DNA from: Euryodendron excelsum
Taxonomy: Eukaryota > Streptophyta > Magnoliopsida > Ericales > Pentaphylacaceae
Reading direction: 5' to 3'
NCBI GenBank assembly: GCA_033060915.1
Contig: CM065382.1
Coordinates: 4,406,001 to 4,470,000, forward strand
DNA length: 64,000 nucleotides
Positions 22,801 through 33,475 of this stretch are shown here, in pieces. The notes under the pieces are model-generated. The model saw only the letters and a program-made list of their open reading frames with translations, was not told the DNA's origin and ran no database searches. A program made the translations under genes and the position numbers. The first letter of the stretch is position 1. Each line of letters begins with the position of its first letter.

Positions 22801-24132
22801 TTCAAATAAGGTGAAGCTGTCACAAAACAAAGCAAAACCAGCTGATCCAGTCTTGTTCCAAGTTCGTTGATCCAAAGCCGTTAAGAATTTTCATGTCCAA
22901 CCATCTATTTAGGTAATTGCTCAGAATTTTGTCAACTTTAAAAAGCTGGTAAATCATTAATACAATTGAAGAACAATCTTTCAACCTTCAAAATGCTTTG
23001 ACATGTTATGGTACCTGAGAACAAAAGGCCATTCTGAAAACAGGCTAGCACAACTACTAGAAGCAGGCTTTCTACCTCAAGAAGGCCTCAAACGAAGAAA
23101 CCAAATGGACAATCATTCCTCCACTGCTTCATGACTTCTGATTAACAAAGGCTACAAATGTGCTACCCTGACCCAAAAATTCGCAATTTAACCTACAGAT
23201 TCATTGTAGAGTACCCAGAACTAGACGGCCCCATAAAGGTTTCCATCTGACAACCTTCACCTCTCACGAATATGGCATAATTCACAATTGAAATTGCAAC
23301 ATTAAAGAAAGCCCTCTTGAATAAACTACCCAAAGAAAAGCTCTTTAACTTTACCAAGGTAAACAAAACAGCAGATCCCCCAAGAGGATATGTGAGAATA
23401 TATCAATATATTCATAAATTGATCCAATCCTTTGAACTGTCTAGTAATGTTGGCAGAAATACAGAAGTTACATGAATGCAAACACATTGTAGCGGCATGA
23501 GAGTGTGCAATACCTCCCTAAATGATTGCATACTAGAAAAATCAAATAAATAAAACAATGAAAGAAAAACATATGGACCTTGGTAATCCTTCTGGGGTTT
23601 TCTCTTCAGCTAGTTCTTCTAATTGTTCTCGTAGAGTAGCAACATACTGCAAAAATGCCATAACTTGTATGATAATTACAGTATGAACTCGTAAAACATA
23701 AAAACAACAAACCAAAACGTTTTACCAAATCAAGAAACACATACAACAGGCAAAATATATACATATACATATCCCCAAGATTCACAATAGAAATGAAATA
23801 AAGCGTCATAATTCAACATTGATTAAAGTATTCTATCTGAACTATAATAATATAACACAGAATCTAAGACAGTCAAAATATACACATACTGATATACATA
23901 TCCCCAAGATTCAGAGAGGCATAACCCATTTCTGGAGTCAACAATCTAACAAATATCTACATAAACATACACACATACATAGCAGGGAGAGAGACTACAT
24001 AAACCATTCCCAAATAAACAGCTTGGATTGAATAATCTGTGGACGCACATGTATAAGCTTTGCTTTATTTGGTTGATGAGGAGCAGCTGCGAGCAACCTC
24101 CTAAAGTTTATTTCTGTCTTACTGTTCCCCAT
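19888..24132 (-). CDS. USE1: USE1-type SNARE protein, seven exons
   Basis: Homologue of Use1/p31, a Qc-SNARE for Golgi-to-ER retrograde fusion with the syntaxin-18/Sec20/Sec22 set. Coding exons in transcript order: 24049-24132, 23579-23646, 22389-22465, 21521-21659, 21335-21439, 20258-20357, 19888-20064, giving 249 residues. The N-terminal helix-rich part ([20 protein letters not shown], then [15 protein letters not shown] and a TPEGLPR block) matches plant Use1. A Ser/Pro/Lys linker follows, then the SNARE helix (about residues 155-210) and a C-terminal anchor ending VVLLIRVT. Exon 3 must use the GTGTATCC donor at 22388; the GTGCGTG site 4 bases upstream breaks the frame in exon 4. Exon 4 uses GTAAG at 21520. 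It shares strand and orientation with the BET11-like gene downstream and is divergent from DOHH. Confidence 0.9.
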
Positions 24133-25607
24133 CGCAAAAGATCCTAAAACATTGAATCAAGATTGACAAAATTATATACTCCAAGTGCCACTGAAACAGT
24201 CATGAACCAAAGCGTAAGGCAAGAACTTACAAATGAGCAACGACCTATACGACAGAGATGGAAGATTCATGATCGGCCAAATTAATGCATAGTCACAATT
24301 CTTATTAGGTTTTCACTATATATATAGAAACATAGAATTCAAAATTCAGATTTGCAGAGGAATTTGAGGCATCAGTGGTCGTACCTTCTGAGAGAAGCTT
24401 CGGAGCAATGCTCTGTAACCGGAAGGGAATGGAAGAAGACGGACTGAATTGTACCCAAAACGAAGTCGTTTTCAATTTTACAACGTAAGCATTAAATAGT
24501 CGGGCCAAAGCCCAGGCTGTTAACGGGTTGGGCCAGGAGTACTAACACGGACCAAAATGCCTAAATTTTCTTTTGAAGCTTGAGAGAACTTTAAAGCATA
24601 ATTACCATGAAATATACTCCAAAAGAAAGGCAAATTGGTAAGAAATTTTACGAAAACTACTTGATATTTGGTAGAGTTTTTTCGGATTCCTTTTGAGATA
24701 TTTTTAAAAAATATAAAAAAATTTCTAAGATGGTTTAAATTGTCTAGAGATAATGATTTGAAGCATTTCAATAAGCTATATTTGAAATTCTTGAAACTAT
24801 TTATGAGAAACTTTGAAAACTTTATGGAAATATATTAGAAAAAATAAAAGACAACAAAAAATTCAATTATAAAGTTTATTTTAACTCATCATTTATCATA
24901 TTCGCATCCAATAAATATTTTATTACTATCTTAACTCATTGCCCTGAAAATTTAGAATATGTAATGAAAATATATTACATTACGATAAACAAAATGAAAA
25001 TACTCTATTCGTCATTTTTAAATTATTTATTTTTGTTTAAAATTATTGTAAGTGAATATATATAAAACTTGCATTTTAAACTTTGAATACTAATGAGAGC
25101 TATAATTGAATTTTTTTTAGAGCACGCTTGGAACTTGAGGAAGGAAAAAAAGAAAAAAAATAGAAAGAACGTAGGAGAGAAATCTAAAAAAGTAATTTAG
25201 GTTTTATTTCTTAAAAGTTTATTTACCTTCCCTCCAAACTCCTAAGGTAAAAATCAAGAATAAAAAATTAAAAGAAAGAAAAATAATTATTGTTCCAAAA
25301 AGCCTGTTAATGATTTGGACTTTGGACTAGAGAAATGTAAAGAAAGTAATTTAAATTATATTTTCCTTTCCGGTAAAAGCAAAAAATATACATTAAAAAG
25401 AAAGGGAAATACTTATTATTGTTCCAAAAAGGCTGTTAATGGTTTTGGAGTCTTTGGACTTTGGAGTAGTATTTTAGCTTTCATTGTAAGCTAATTCTAT
25501 CTGATCGTCGTCGAGCCTTTGCGCTGTGGAAGCTAGGGTTTGTTGATTCGGTCCAACCAAAGATAAATCAATTGAATTCAATATTTGAATTATTGCAAAG
25601 AACAGAA
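24133..25607. other. Divergent intergenic region between USE1 and DOHH
   Basis: 1,475 bp between the two start codons, holding both promoters. No clear TATA box was seen for either gene, as is common for housekeeping genes. The middle is strongly AT-rich. The DOHH side contains a diverged direct repeat at 25265-25475. Confidence 0.55.
25265..25475. repeat. Diverged direct repeat upstream of DOHH
   Basis: A block reading ATTATTGTTCCAAAAAGCCT, then GTTAATG and TTTGGACTTTGGA near 25287-25329 is repeated near 25417-25474 as ATTATTGTTCCAAAAAGGCT with the same following words. An AAAAGAAAG lead precedes each copy. The copies are about 130 bp apart; the second ends about 130 bp before the DOHH start codon. 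Confidence 0.75.
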
Positions 25608-28600
25608 ATGGATTCTTCTGAAAATTCATTCACAGCCTCTCCCGAGACGGAGAAGTTCCTCTGCGATCGATTGCTGGACCAAAACCAACCCATTTCGGAG
25701 CGCTTCAGAGCCCTCTTCTCTCTTCGCAATCTCCGGGGCCCTGGCCCTCGCAACGCTCTGATTATCGGTCAGCTCTCTCTCTGTGTATATATATATATAT
25801 GTACATTTGGTCTTTTTTTGTCTTGCAAACCATCTAGTTGTTATTGATGCTTTTTGTGTGATGTGGAGCTTGCTATGAAGCTAAGTTTGCTATCACATTG
25901 GAGGTACTTACATGTCTGTGCGTCACATGAATTGCTTTAGCTTGTTTCTTTCTCTGGCTTTTTTTTTTGGTTATTTCTTATGTTCTTCCTTTTTGCAGTC
26001 TTACCTAATCAGAATCCCAAATAACTGGTGAACTGATATTTCAAAATTATTGTGACTTTTCAATTTCTTTTGTTTTCCTGTAAACTATAAATTTATAATG
26101 TAAAGTTCTTATTATCAAGTTCTCACATGAAAAGTAAGAAACTTGTTATATTACCAAAATTCATGCTAAATGGGTTTCCAACGAGCTGAGAAATAGGGGA
26201 AATAAAAGACAAAAGCAAAGATATGTTTTCTATGCGGTGGGCATGTCACTGGATAACTTCGTAATGCTTTTTTCTTGTGAATAAACTCGTATATGCATTT
26301 ACGTTTTATAAGAGGTTCTGGTATCGTTTGCAAATCCGAATAGGAGCACTATTATGTAAAGAAACCCCAATCTGTAAAGTGATTATGCAATAATCATCTT
26401 CGTCATTTAATCTAATTCCTTTAAAGGTTTGATTTCTTATGTACTTGCTTGAATCTTTCCATTAATGCCAATTTCTCCTTAGATTAACTCTCATGTCTGA
26501 TTTGTTCACCTTTTATATCAGAAACCTGTTTTGTCTTTTCATTTATTTTTCTGGAAGTGTATTCTTGCCTCTTGACGCACTATGTTACTGAAGCATATTA
26601 AGATTTTTCCTAAGAGATTGATCAACAAAATTTTCCAAATAATGCTGCAAGTAGACATAATTTGCCTCCTTTTGCAGCAACAAGAGATTCATCAAATCTG
26701 CTGGCGCATGAGGCTGTGTTTGCATTGGGTCAGATGCAAGATGTTGATGCTATCCCTGCTTTGGAAGCAATTCTTAATGATCTTTCTTTGCATCCCATTG
26801 TCCGCCATGAGGTGCATGCCATTAGGCATTAGCTTTTGTTGTTTTATGTTCTAAAGTACCCTTATGTTGTTCTCATTGTTAGCTATTGCTTATTTTCTGG
26901 TGCTTATGAATGCATAGGCTGCCGAAGCTCTTGGTGCAATTGGTTTAGAGACTAATGTTCCTCCTTTAAAGAACAGTTTGGTTTCAGATCCTGCTCAGGA
27001 GGTCCGAGAAACATGTGAATTGGCTCTCAGTCGAATTGAGGAACTGAAAAGTGTCCAAAGAAATGATGAATCATCCATGACACCTCTGTCACCCTTTTTG
27101 TCAGTTGACCCTGCTACACCTGCTTCTTGTTCTTCTGTGGGTCCATTAAGGTTTGTTTGGATATAATTAATAAATCAGCTTACAAGCTTTATCAAGTTGG
27201 TTGCTGATTATTTGACTGATTTCACCTGTTCAGGGAAATTCTTTTGAATGAAGAAAAGAGCATGTATGAACGCTATGCAGCTCTTTTTGCACTTAGAAAT
27301 CATGGGGGAGATAATGCTATCACTGCAATAATAAATTCTTTGGGTGCAAAGAGTGCTCTCCTGCGACACGAGGTCAGTTAAAGTCTTTTGAATTATTATT
27401 ATGTTTTCTGAATTAAGTATTACATATACCCTACTTTATGAGACTGTCACTTGATGCACATACAGGTAGGTCCAAGTGGGATCCTTCCCCTCTCACTCCC
27501 GCCAAAAAATAGAGAGAGAGACAATGCACATAAGGAAGAAAATGTTTTTGAAGTATCTCTAGCATGTTAAATTTTGCAGAAGTACTTGTATATAGATAAG
27601 GACTTGGCTTCTTATTATTATGACATCTTTTTCCACGAACCCTAGAAAAATGTTATGTCTGCACAACCCCTTCTCTCTCCCTGGGGCAAGATGTGCATAC
27701 TAATCTTTGGATGGGAGGCATGTCAGTTTCCCCATAACACGTGGAAACAGCTTATCAGGCACATACATGCTATCAATCAGCAGTTATTTGGCTAAAATTT
27801 TTTGTTAGTAATTGAAATGAAGCCCTTATCATTCAACCTCAAAGTGAATGAAGAGTTGGAGGATTACAAAATGTGCATGCAGTTCTCGCTTTTTATGCAG
27901 TGTATATGGAGACATGTTTCTTGTGCAAGTTTAACCTTTCCTTAATATTCTTATCATAATAATAGGTGTGACAATTACTTTTTTAACTTTCATGGTATTA
28001 CATTCATTTAACGTGTAGTATATCTATTACTTGAGATGCTAGCATCTCCATGAGCAACTGTCAACTGATAACAAGATTTAATTCATGTATTGTTTGCTTT
28101 TAAATTAAAATGTTTCAGCTTCTTATGTTTACATTTGCATTTCTTTTGTTGGCACTAATCCTCAAGCATGTGTTCGAAGCTATGTTTTGTTATGCATGTT
28201 GATACCATGTACTTCATTTACTGCTATGTTACATGGACTCTTTTGAAATGTATGAAGTACTCTTGCCGAAGGTTCAACACTTGGACTCCGACACTTGGGT
28301 AAGGTTATGGGTATGAGATATGTGTTCGTCGTGCGTTGTTGAACATTCACCCAACAAAATGTTTAATAACTCTAGTTTACCACATAATTATGCATAAAAA
28401 TTTCATATTATGCATAAAATGCTCTCTGTCTCCTTGTAAATACCATTTTATCTTAGAAAATAAAAGAAGTATGCTTGAATATTTTGTCGTGTCCCCGTGT
28501 ATTTGGACATGAGAATTAGATGAATCTGACACTTAGACATATACCCCTACCCAACACCCATACCTGAATTCATGTAACATGATTCACGTAGTATACATAG

Positions 28601-30503
28601 ATTACTTAACAAAGTAAATAGAGTGAAGAGTTTGAAACCACTATTATTAGTTTCTGAGTGCTTTTATGAGAGGATATATAATATTTTACAATTATGTATT
28701 ATCAAGTAGGCCAAGAAATACAAGAGTGATAGCTTACTATAGATGATGATGGAAGTGGAACAACTTTTGAAACAATTTTTTTTATTGGTGCATAACTTTC
28801 GTCTTTTGCTGAAAAATAACAGCAAGAAACAAGAATAACATGGAGACAGTTTGTTTAGGGGACTGCAAGCTTTACTTGAATAAAAGGAGGGAATTGCTTT
28901 TGAGAAAAAAATTAGATAATGTGATCAATATAAAAGTAACTTGTACCATTCCCATTAGAAGATGTTTCCCTTTGGATTAGTGGCGGACCCAAGTATTTTG
29001 TTCTGGGGGCCAAGGTAAAATTTCTTCAACTTTTGGGGGAGCCAATACACTATATTTTACCCCAAATACCCAAGACTATAGGAGTTAACAGAATTTTGGA
29101 AGTTTGGGGGCGGTGGACCCTGCCGCCCGCCCTGCCCCCCCAGCTGTCAGCTGGTGTTTGGGATGCAATGGAAGTACAACCGACCAACAGGTAAAGGAGA
29201 ATAAGAGAGCAATGTGGCTTATATGATAGTTAATACTCAAATGAGAAGTGGACTGTTGTCCTCTTACCAAGGGTTGCATCAGTATTTAATATGCAAATGG
29301 GAGAGACAAGGCTTTTGGACAGTTTTTTTTATATCTTTTTTTGGATCCCTTACTTTTCAAAACTTTTTTCAGATTCTGCAACTAAGAACATATGTGAGAA
29401 TTCTGTTTATATTTGATAGAAAAGTGCTATTTACTACAATCGCAAAAGCCCTGCGTCCTGCCGCGCCCCCCCCCCCCCCCCCCCCCCCCGCGGGCGCGGG
29501 CAGGGGCAGGCGACACCACCTAAACACAAAACCTCTCTTCTTCCCCTCTCTTCCCCTCCTTTCTGAATGTTGATTTTTGTTTGACTTATTGCCAGGTTGC
29601 TTATGTACTGGGCCAATTGCAAAACAAAACTGCTTCAGCTGCACTTTCCAGTATACTTAAGGATGTAAAGGAGCACCCAATGGTTAGACATGAAGCCGCT
29701 GAAGCTCTTGGTTCTATTGCAGGTACAACCACTTATTTATGCCTTGGATTAGGTCAAGTTTTTGTTGTTGAAAACGGTAGGGGACCACACAATGCAGTTG
29801 TGATATGACATGCCATTAGTAGCAAACACACCCAACTACTATTATAGATTTTTTTCTTAGGCTGTGAGAATGTATAATTAGTGAAGTAAGGTTTGATATT
29901 TATGGGAGATGGACACTGGTGTGGTTGGACTGTGTTATGAATTCTGCATCCTTCAAAGACATGAAGGAAACCATTCTCATTTATTTTGGAATTTGTAAAC
30001 TTTATTTCTGTAAATTTATCCTTCTTCACATGTCCTATGAGAAGAATTGGTGAGGGTTCCCTATTATCACCAGAGGCCCTAGTATTGCCTGAAGCTTGTA
30101 GTGGCTATAAACACAACATGATATCATAGCTGCAGCTCTCCATTATTTTGCTTACTGATGGTTTAAATGCTTACTTTGTCACACTTGAGCTTACTTACTT
30201 CATCTGCATTGTATACTAAAATTAAAATATTTCCATAGATGACCATTGTGTAGCACTTCTTGAGGAGTTTGTGAAGGATCCTGAACCTATTGTCTCACAG
30301 AGCTGTGAGGTAGCTCTCAGCATGCTGGAATTTGAGAGATCAGGCAAATCCTTTGAGGTAATTTGAAAGATGCAAAAGAACATTTTTCTTATATTTGTAG
30401 ATATAGATATATATTTGGTTTTTTGGGTGGTGCAAATGTCCTAACAAATTATCCTTTGCAGTACCTCTTCATGCAGACCCCTCAAGTTCGGGAAGTCTCA
30501 TAG
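25608..30503 (+). CDS. DOHH: Deoxyhypusine hydroxylase (DOHH), seven exons
   Basis: Cytosolic di-iron HEAT-repeat enzyme that hydroxylates the deoxyhypusine of eIF5A, the last step of hypusine synthesis. Coding exons: 25608-25767, 26678-26811, 26918-27150, 27234-27372, 29596-29722, 30239-30357, 30462-30503, totalling 954 nt and 317 residues, the usual length. All introns are GT-AG. The four His-Glu iron-ligand motifs are intact: LAHEA (H64/E65), VRHEA (H97/E98), LRHEV (H221/E222) and VRHEA (H254/E255). The two HEAT halves are joined by a Ser/Thr/Pro-rich linker in exon 3. Introns 2 and 4 interrupt at the same place, directly after RHE in each half. Intron 4 is 2.2 kb and holds repeats and a 24-C homopolymer. 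The start gives the expected family N terminus. From memory the single clear Arabidopsis homologue is At3g58180. Confidence 0.96.
28250..28580. repeat. Dispersed-repeat fragment in DOHH intron 4
   Basis: The phrases CACTTGGACTCCGACACTTG and GTCGTGTCCCCGTGTATTTG, with nearby CTGACACTTAGACAT and ACCCCTACCCAACACCC, belong to a GTGTCC/GGACAC-rich repeat type seen in plant genomes. A similar sequence occurs in PARP1 intron 10 (about 42480-42860). No open frame remains. Confidence 0.4.
28978..29520. mobile_element. GC-rich repeat-derived insertion in DOHH intron 4
   Basis: It starts with a TGGCGGACCCAAG...GGGGGCCAAGG phrase of a type common at the ends of plant dispersed repeats. It includes a GC-rich patch (GGGCGGTGGACCCTGCCGCC) near 29107 and ends in a C homopolymer and GC-rich cap at 29450-29512. 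This composition is unlike the AT-rich intron around it. Boundaries and class are uncertain. Confidence 0.35.
29466..29489. repeat. 24-bp poly-C homopolymer
   Basis: Uninterrupted run of 24 C, preceded by CCGCG and followed by GCGGGCGCGGGCAGGGGCAG. It lies about 105 bp upstream of the DOHH exon 5 acceptor. Confidence 0.95.
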
Positions 30504-31546
30504 TAAATCTGATTTCCCGCATTAGTCTTGTCTTTTATCTGCCAGTGTGGGAAAGAATTGAGCTCCAAAATGGTGGTTATTTATGTTGCTGCAGGCATCT
30601 CTCGAACTGTTGCACAATATATTTTTTTGGTATAGTGTGAATTTGAGCGACTCCCCAACTAAAGTTCTAATCACGATGTTAACTTCTTCAGCAAAGACTT
30701 AAAGAAAGTTCAAGATATAGAAACACTGATGGACGAGTGCCCTGTGGCACTGCTCTTCATATTTCTGTCTTTTTGCTCAACTTATGAGCTGGTGTTATTA
30801 ATTTTCCACTGGGGGCTCTCTCTAAACATAGTTTGTTTCAATCTTGACTATTGCTGGTTTCTGGAATTTGGTAATCGTAAACAAAAATGTGTGTTTTGCG
30901 CATTTTTCTTTCATAAAGATTATATAATATCTGTTAATGAGGAATTTGATTTGTACAAGAGCAATAAGCAGGCCACCTGTTTTTTTTGCCTTTTTCTTTT
31001 TTATCCTTGATGGGTACATTAAGACAGAACAATGAAGGTGGTTCTGTTCCTTTTAGTGTGTTAAATATGCTGGAAATTCTCTTCGCCATAATGGAAGCCT
31101 TGATTTCAACCAATTGGAAACACTAAAATGCATAGCAGCAGCTCAGCTGGTTCATTATTGCCCCCCATCTCTATCCATGGTGTTAATCTTACTTTTTATC
31201 CCATTTTGTTGAGAAATTATGTAGTGCTCTTGCCACGTGTCCTTGTTTATATGGGGAATTGAAGAGCCAGGAAGGAAAGGAAAGGGAAATTAAAGAAAAA
31301 TTAAAAAGAAATTTCCCTGGTTGGTTTTGCAAAAGAAAAGAAATGAGAGAGAGTGTGGGATTATTTACCCTTTTCCCTCCCTTTTGCTTCCCTTTCTCGC
31401 CTAGAATTGGACGTGGAGAAGTGGAGGCGAGGCCGCCTCGAAGATGAAATTGGAAATCCATTGAGGATGATAGACGTCTGACCCACGCCCGACGGTCTAT
31501 TCTAGTTTCTATTCCGCCGAACCATTGGTACTTTGAGAAACCGGTG
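30504..31546. other. DOHH 3' flank and PPR gene 5' flank
   Basis: No gene recognised. The first part is the expected DOHH 3' UTR, and the last few hundred bases must hold the PPR promoter. A frame on the minus strand at 31189-31671 overlaps the PPR start and has no family features. Confidence 0.5.
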
Positions 31547-33415
31547 ATGCGTCCCGTTGGAGGGAACTCCATTCCCGCCGAGTCATCCCAAAACCCTGCC
31601 AAAACCTTACTATCTCTCTTCCATCTCACCAAAATTCTCGGTCTCACCCAACAACTACACGCGCAAATCATCGTCTATGGACTCTGCCAATCAGTTCTCT
31701 TCGGTTCCAAGCTCTCTAATGCCTACATCCAATTGGGATGTCTCCAACTCGCCACCAAAGCTTTCGATTTTATAGCTGTTAAGAACCGCCATTCATGGAA
31801 CACCATCGCCTCTGGGTTCTTCAAGAGCAAACATTTCCCCGAGGTTCTACGGCTTTTTAGACAGATGCGAACCGAAGGTCATTCCGTTGACAGTTTCAAC
31901 TTGGCATTCGCGATCAAAGCTTGTACTGGATTGTCGCTTTTGCAAGATGGAAAGTCGGTTCATGCTTTGGCAATCAAATCGGGACTGGAGAGAGACCCGT
32001 ATGTTCTCCCTGCGCTCATAGAAGTGTACACGGAGTTGGGTTCGTTGGATAATGCCCAGAAATTGTTTGAAGGAGTTGCAGAGCGAAATACTGTTATTTG
32101 GGGAACTATGATGAAAGGCTATCTGAAGTCTTCAGAGCAAATCAAAGTTTTCGAGCTGCTTTCCGAGATGAGAACCTCTGGTTTTGAATTGGATCCATTT
32201 ACGTCGGAATGTTTGGTTCGGGCTTGTGGAAATGTTTCTGCTGGGAAAGAAGGGAAGTCCGTTCATGGATTCTGCATAAAACAAAATTTTATTAATTCCA
32301 ACATTTATTTGCAGACATCCCTTGTAGATATGTACTTGAAGTGTGGCTTGCTCGATTTTGGGCTTAGATTATTCGAAGAGGTACCAAATAAGGATGTGGT
32401 TTTATGGACTGCAATGATTACTGGATTTGCGAAGAATGGCAGAGCTTGGGAAGCTATCACCTTGTTCAGACAGATGCTGGGTGAGTCGGTAATTCCAAAT
32501 CCAATCACATTAGCCAGCATTCTTCTTGCTTGTTCCTACATGGGATCACTGCAACAAGGAAAGAGTGTTCATGGGTACATGATAAGAAATGGAGTTGAAT
32601 TGGATTTAGTGAATTATACCTCTCTTATTGACATTTATGCTAAATGCGGTTTAATTGTTGGAGCTCACACTGTTTTCAAGGAGATGCCCATGAAAAACGT
32701 ATTTTCTTGGAGTGCGATGATCAATGGATTTGGAATGCATGGTCTCTGCGATGAAGCAATTGCTGTTTTTGACCAAATGAGATCAGATAACCAATTACCC
32801 AATTCCATAACATTTGTTTCAGTTCTGTCAGCTTGTAGCCACTCTGGAAGGGTTGAAGAAGGATGGAACTATTTTAAGTCCATGAGTAGGGATTATGGAA
32901 TTACTCCAATGGCAGAACATTTTGCTTGCATGGTAGATTTGTTAGGTAGGACCGGGAAGATAGACGAAGCTTTATCCTTCATAGGTCACATGCCCAGTGA
33001 GCTTGGTGCTAGTATCTGGGGTGCCCTGTTGAGTGCATGTAGAATTCATAAGCGGGTTGAATTAGCAGAAAAAGTGGCCGAGAGACTCCTTCCTTTAGAG
33101 CCTGATAAGTCTTCTGTGTATGTTTTGCTTTGTAATATTTACAGTGATGCTGGAATGTGGGAGATGGTGAAGAAAATGAGGTTAGAAATTGGTGAGAAAG
33201 GACTTCATAAGAGTGTTGGTTTTACCTCAATTGAAGTTGATAAGAAATTATATGTTTTTAGTTCCAAGGATAGACTTGCCTACAGAGATACACAAATTGA
33301 GGCTGTCGGGACTTCTCTACGAGAGCAAATGAGAGAACTTGGTTATATGCCTGATATCAGATTTGTCCATTATGATGTGGATAATGAGGTTGAGGATATT
33401 CTTGGTGGCCATTGA
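31547..33415 (+). CDS. MEF3: PLS-class pentatricopeptide repeat protein, E+ type, MEF3-like
   Basis: Intronless frame of 622 residues from the ATG at 31547; the codon before it is GTG and is not the start. An N-terminal region of about 40 residues, plausibly an organelle-targeting segment, leads into a tandem array of PLS-type PPR motifs (for example RHSWNTIASGF, VVLWTAMITGFAKNGRAWEA, NVFSWSAMINGFGMHG). An E domain (SIWGALLSACRIHKRVELAE) and an E+ segment ending VHYDVDNEVEDILGGH follow. Such proteins bind organellar transcripts and direct C-to-U editing. From memory it most resembles Arabidopsis At1g06140/MEF3, a mitochondrial editing factor. The frame stops at the position where a DYW domain would start its HSE motif, and fragments of that domain remain downstream, so it probably relies on a separate DYW partner. 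Confidence 0.9.
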   Translation: MRPVGGNSIPAESSQNPAKTLLSLFHLTKILGLTQQLHAQIIVYGLCQSVLFGSKLSNAYIQLGCLQLATKAFDFIAVKNRHSWNTIASGFFKSKHFPEVLRLFRQMRTEGHSVDSFNLAFAIKACTGLSLLQDGKSVHALAIKSGLERDPYVLPALIEVYTELGSLDNAQKLFEGVAERNTVIWGTMMKGYLKSSEQIKVFELLSEMRTSGFELDPFTSECLVRACGNVSAGKEGKSVHGFCIKQNFINSNIYLQTSLVDMYLKCGLLDFGLRLFEEVPNKDVVLWTAMITGFAKNGRAWEAITLFRQMLGESVIPNPITLASILLACSYMGSLQQGKSVHGYMIRNGVELDLVNYTSLIDIYAKCGLIVGAHTVFKEMPMKNVFSWSAMINGFGMHGLCDEAIAVFDQMRSDNQLPNSITFVSVLSACSHSGRVEEGWNYFKSMSRDYGITPMAEHFACMVDLLGRTGKIDEALSFIGHMPSELGASIWGALLSACRIHKRVELAEKVAERLLPLEPDKSSVYVLLCNIYSDAGMWEMVKKMRLEIGEKGLHKSVGFTSIEVDKKLYVFSSKDRLAYRDTQIEAVGTSLREQMRELGYMPDIRFVHYDVDNEVEDILGGH

Positions 33416-33475
33416 GAGAAAGTTGCGTTTGTTCATTAGAATTTGTAGTGATTGTCATACACCTATCAAGTTCAT
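33413..33475 (+). pseudogene. Decayed DYW-domain remnant after the PPR stop codon
   Basis: Across the TGA at 33413 the same frame continues as EKVAFVH, which aligns to the HSEKLAxAF block of DYW domains with Ser replaced by stop. One base out of frame, from 33435, the sequence then reads IRICSDCHTPIKF, which is the conserved DYW segment around CxxCH. The 18 or so residues normally between these blocks are missing. This points to a lost DYW deaminase-like domain with a stop, a deletion and a frameshift. Confidence 0.8.

Noticed and set aside
29214..29644. Frames with poly-Pro or poly-Gly on either strand in DOHH intron 4
   Set aside because: They translate the C homopolymer and its GC-rich flanks inside an intron.
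31544..31546. Start of the PPR frame at 31544
   Set aside because: The codon there is GTG; the ATG follows at 31547, so the protein is one residue shorter.
31189..31671. 160-residue minus-strand frame over the PPR start
   Set aside because: It overlaps the PPR coding start antisense and shows no family features.
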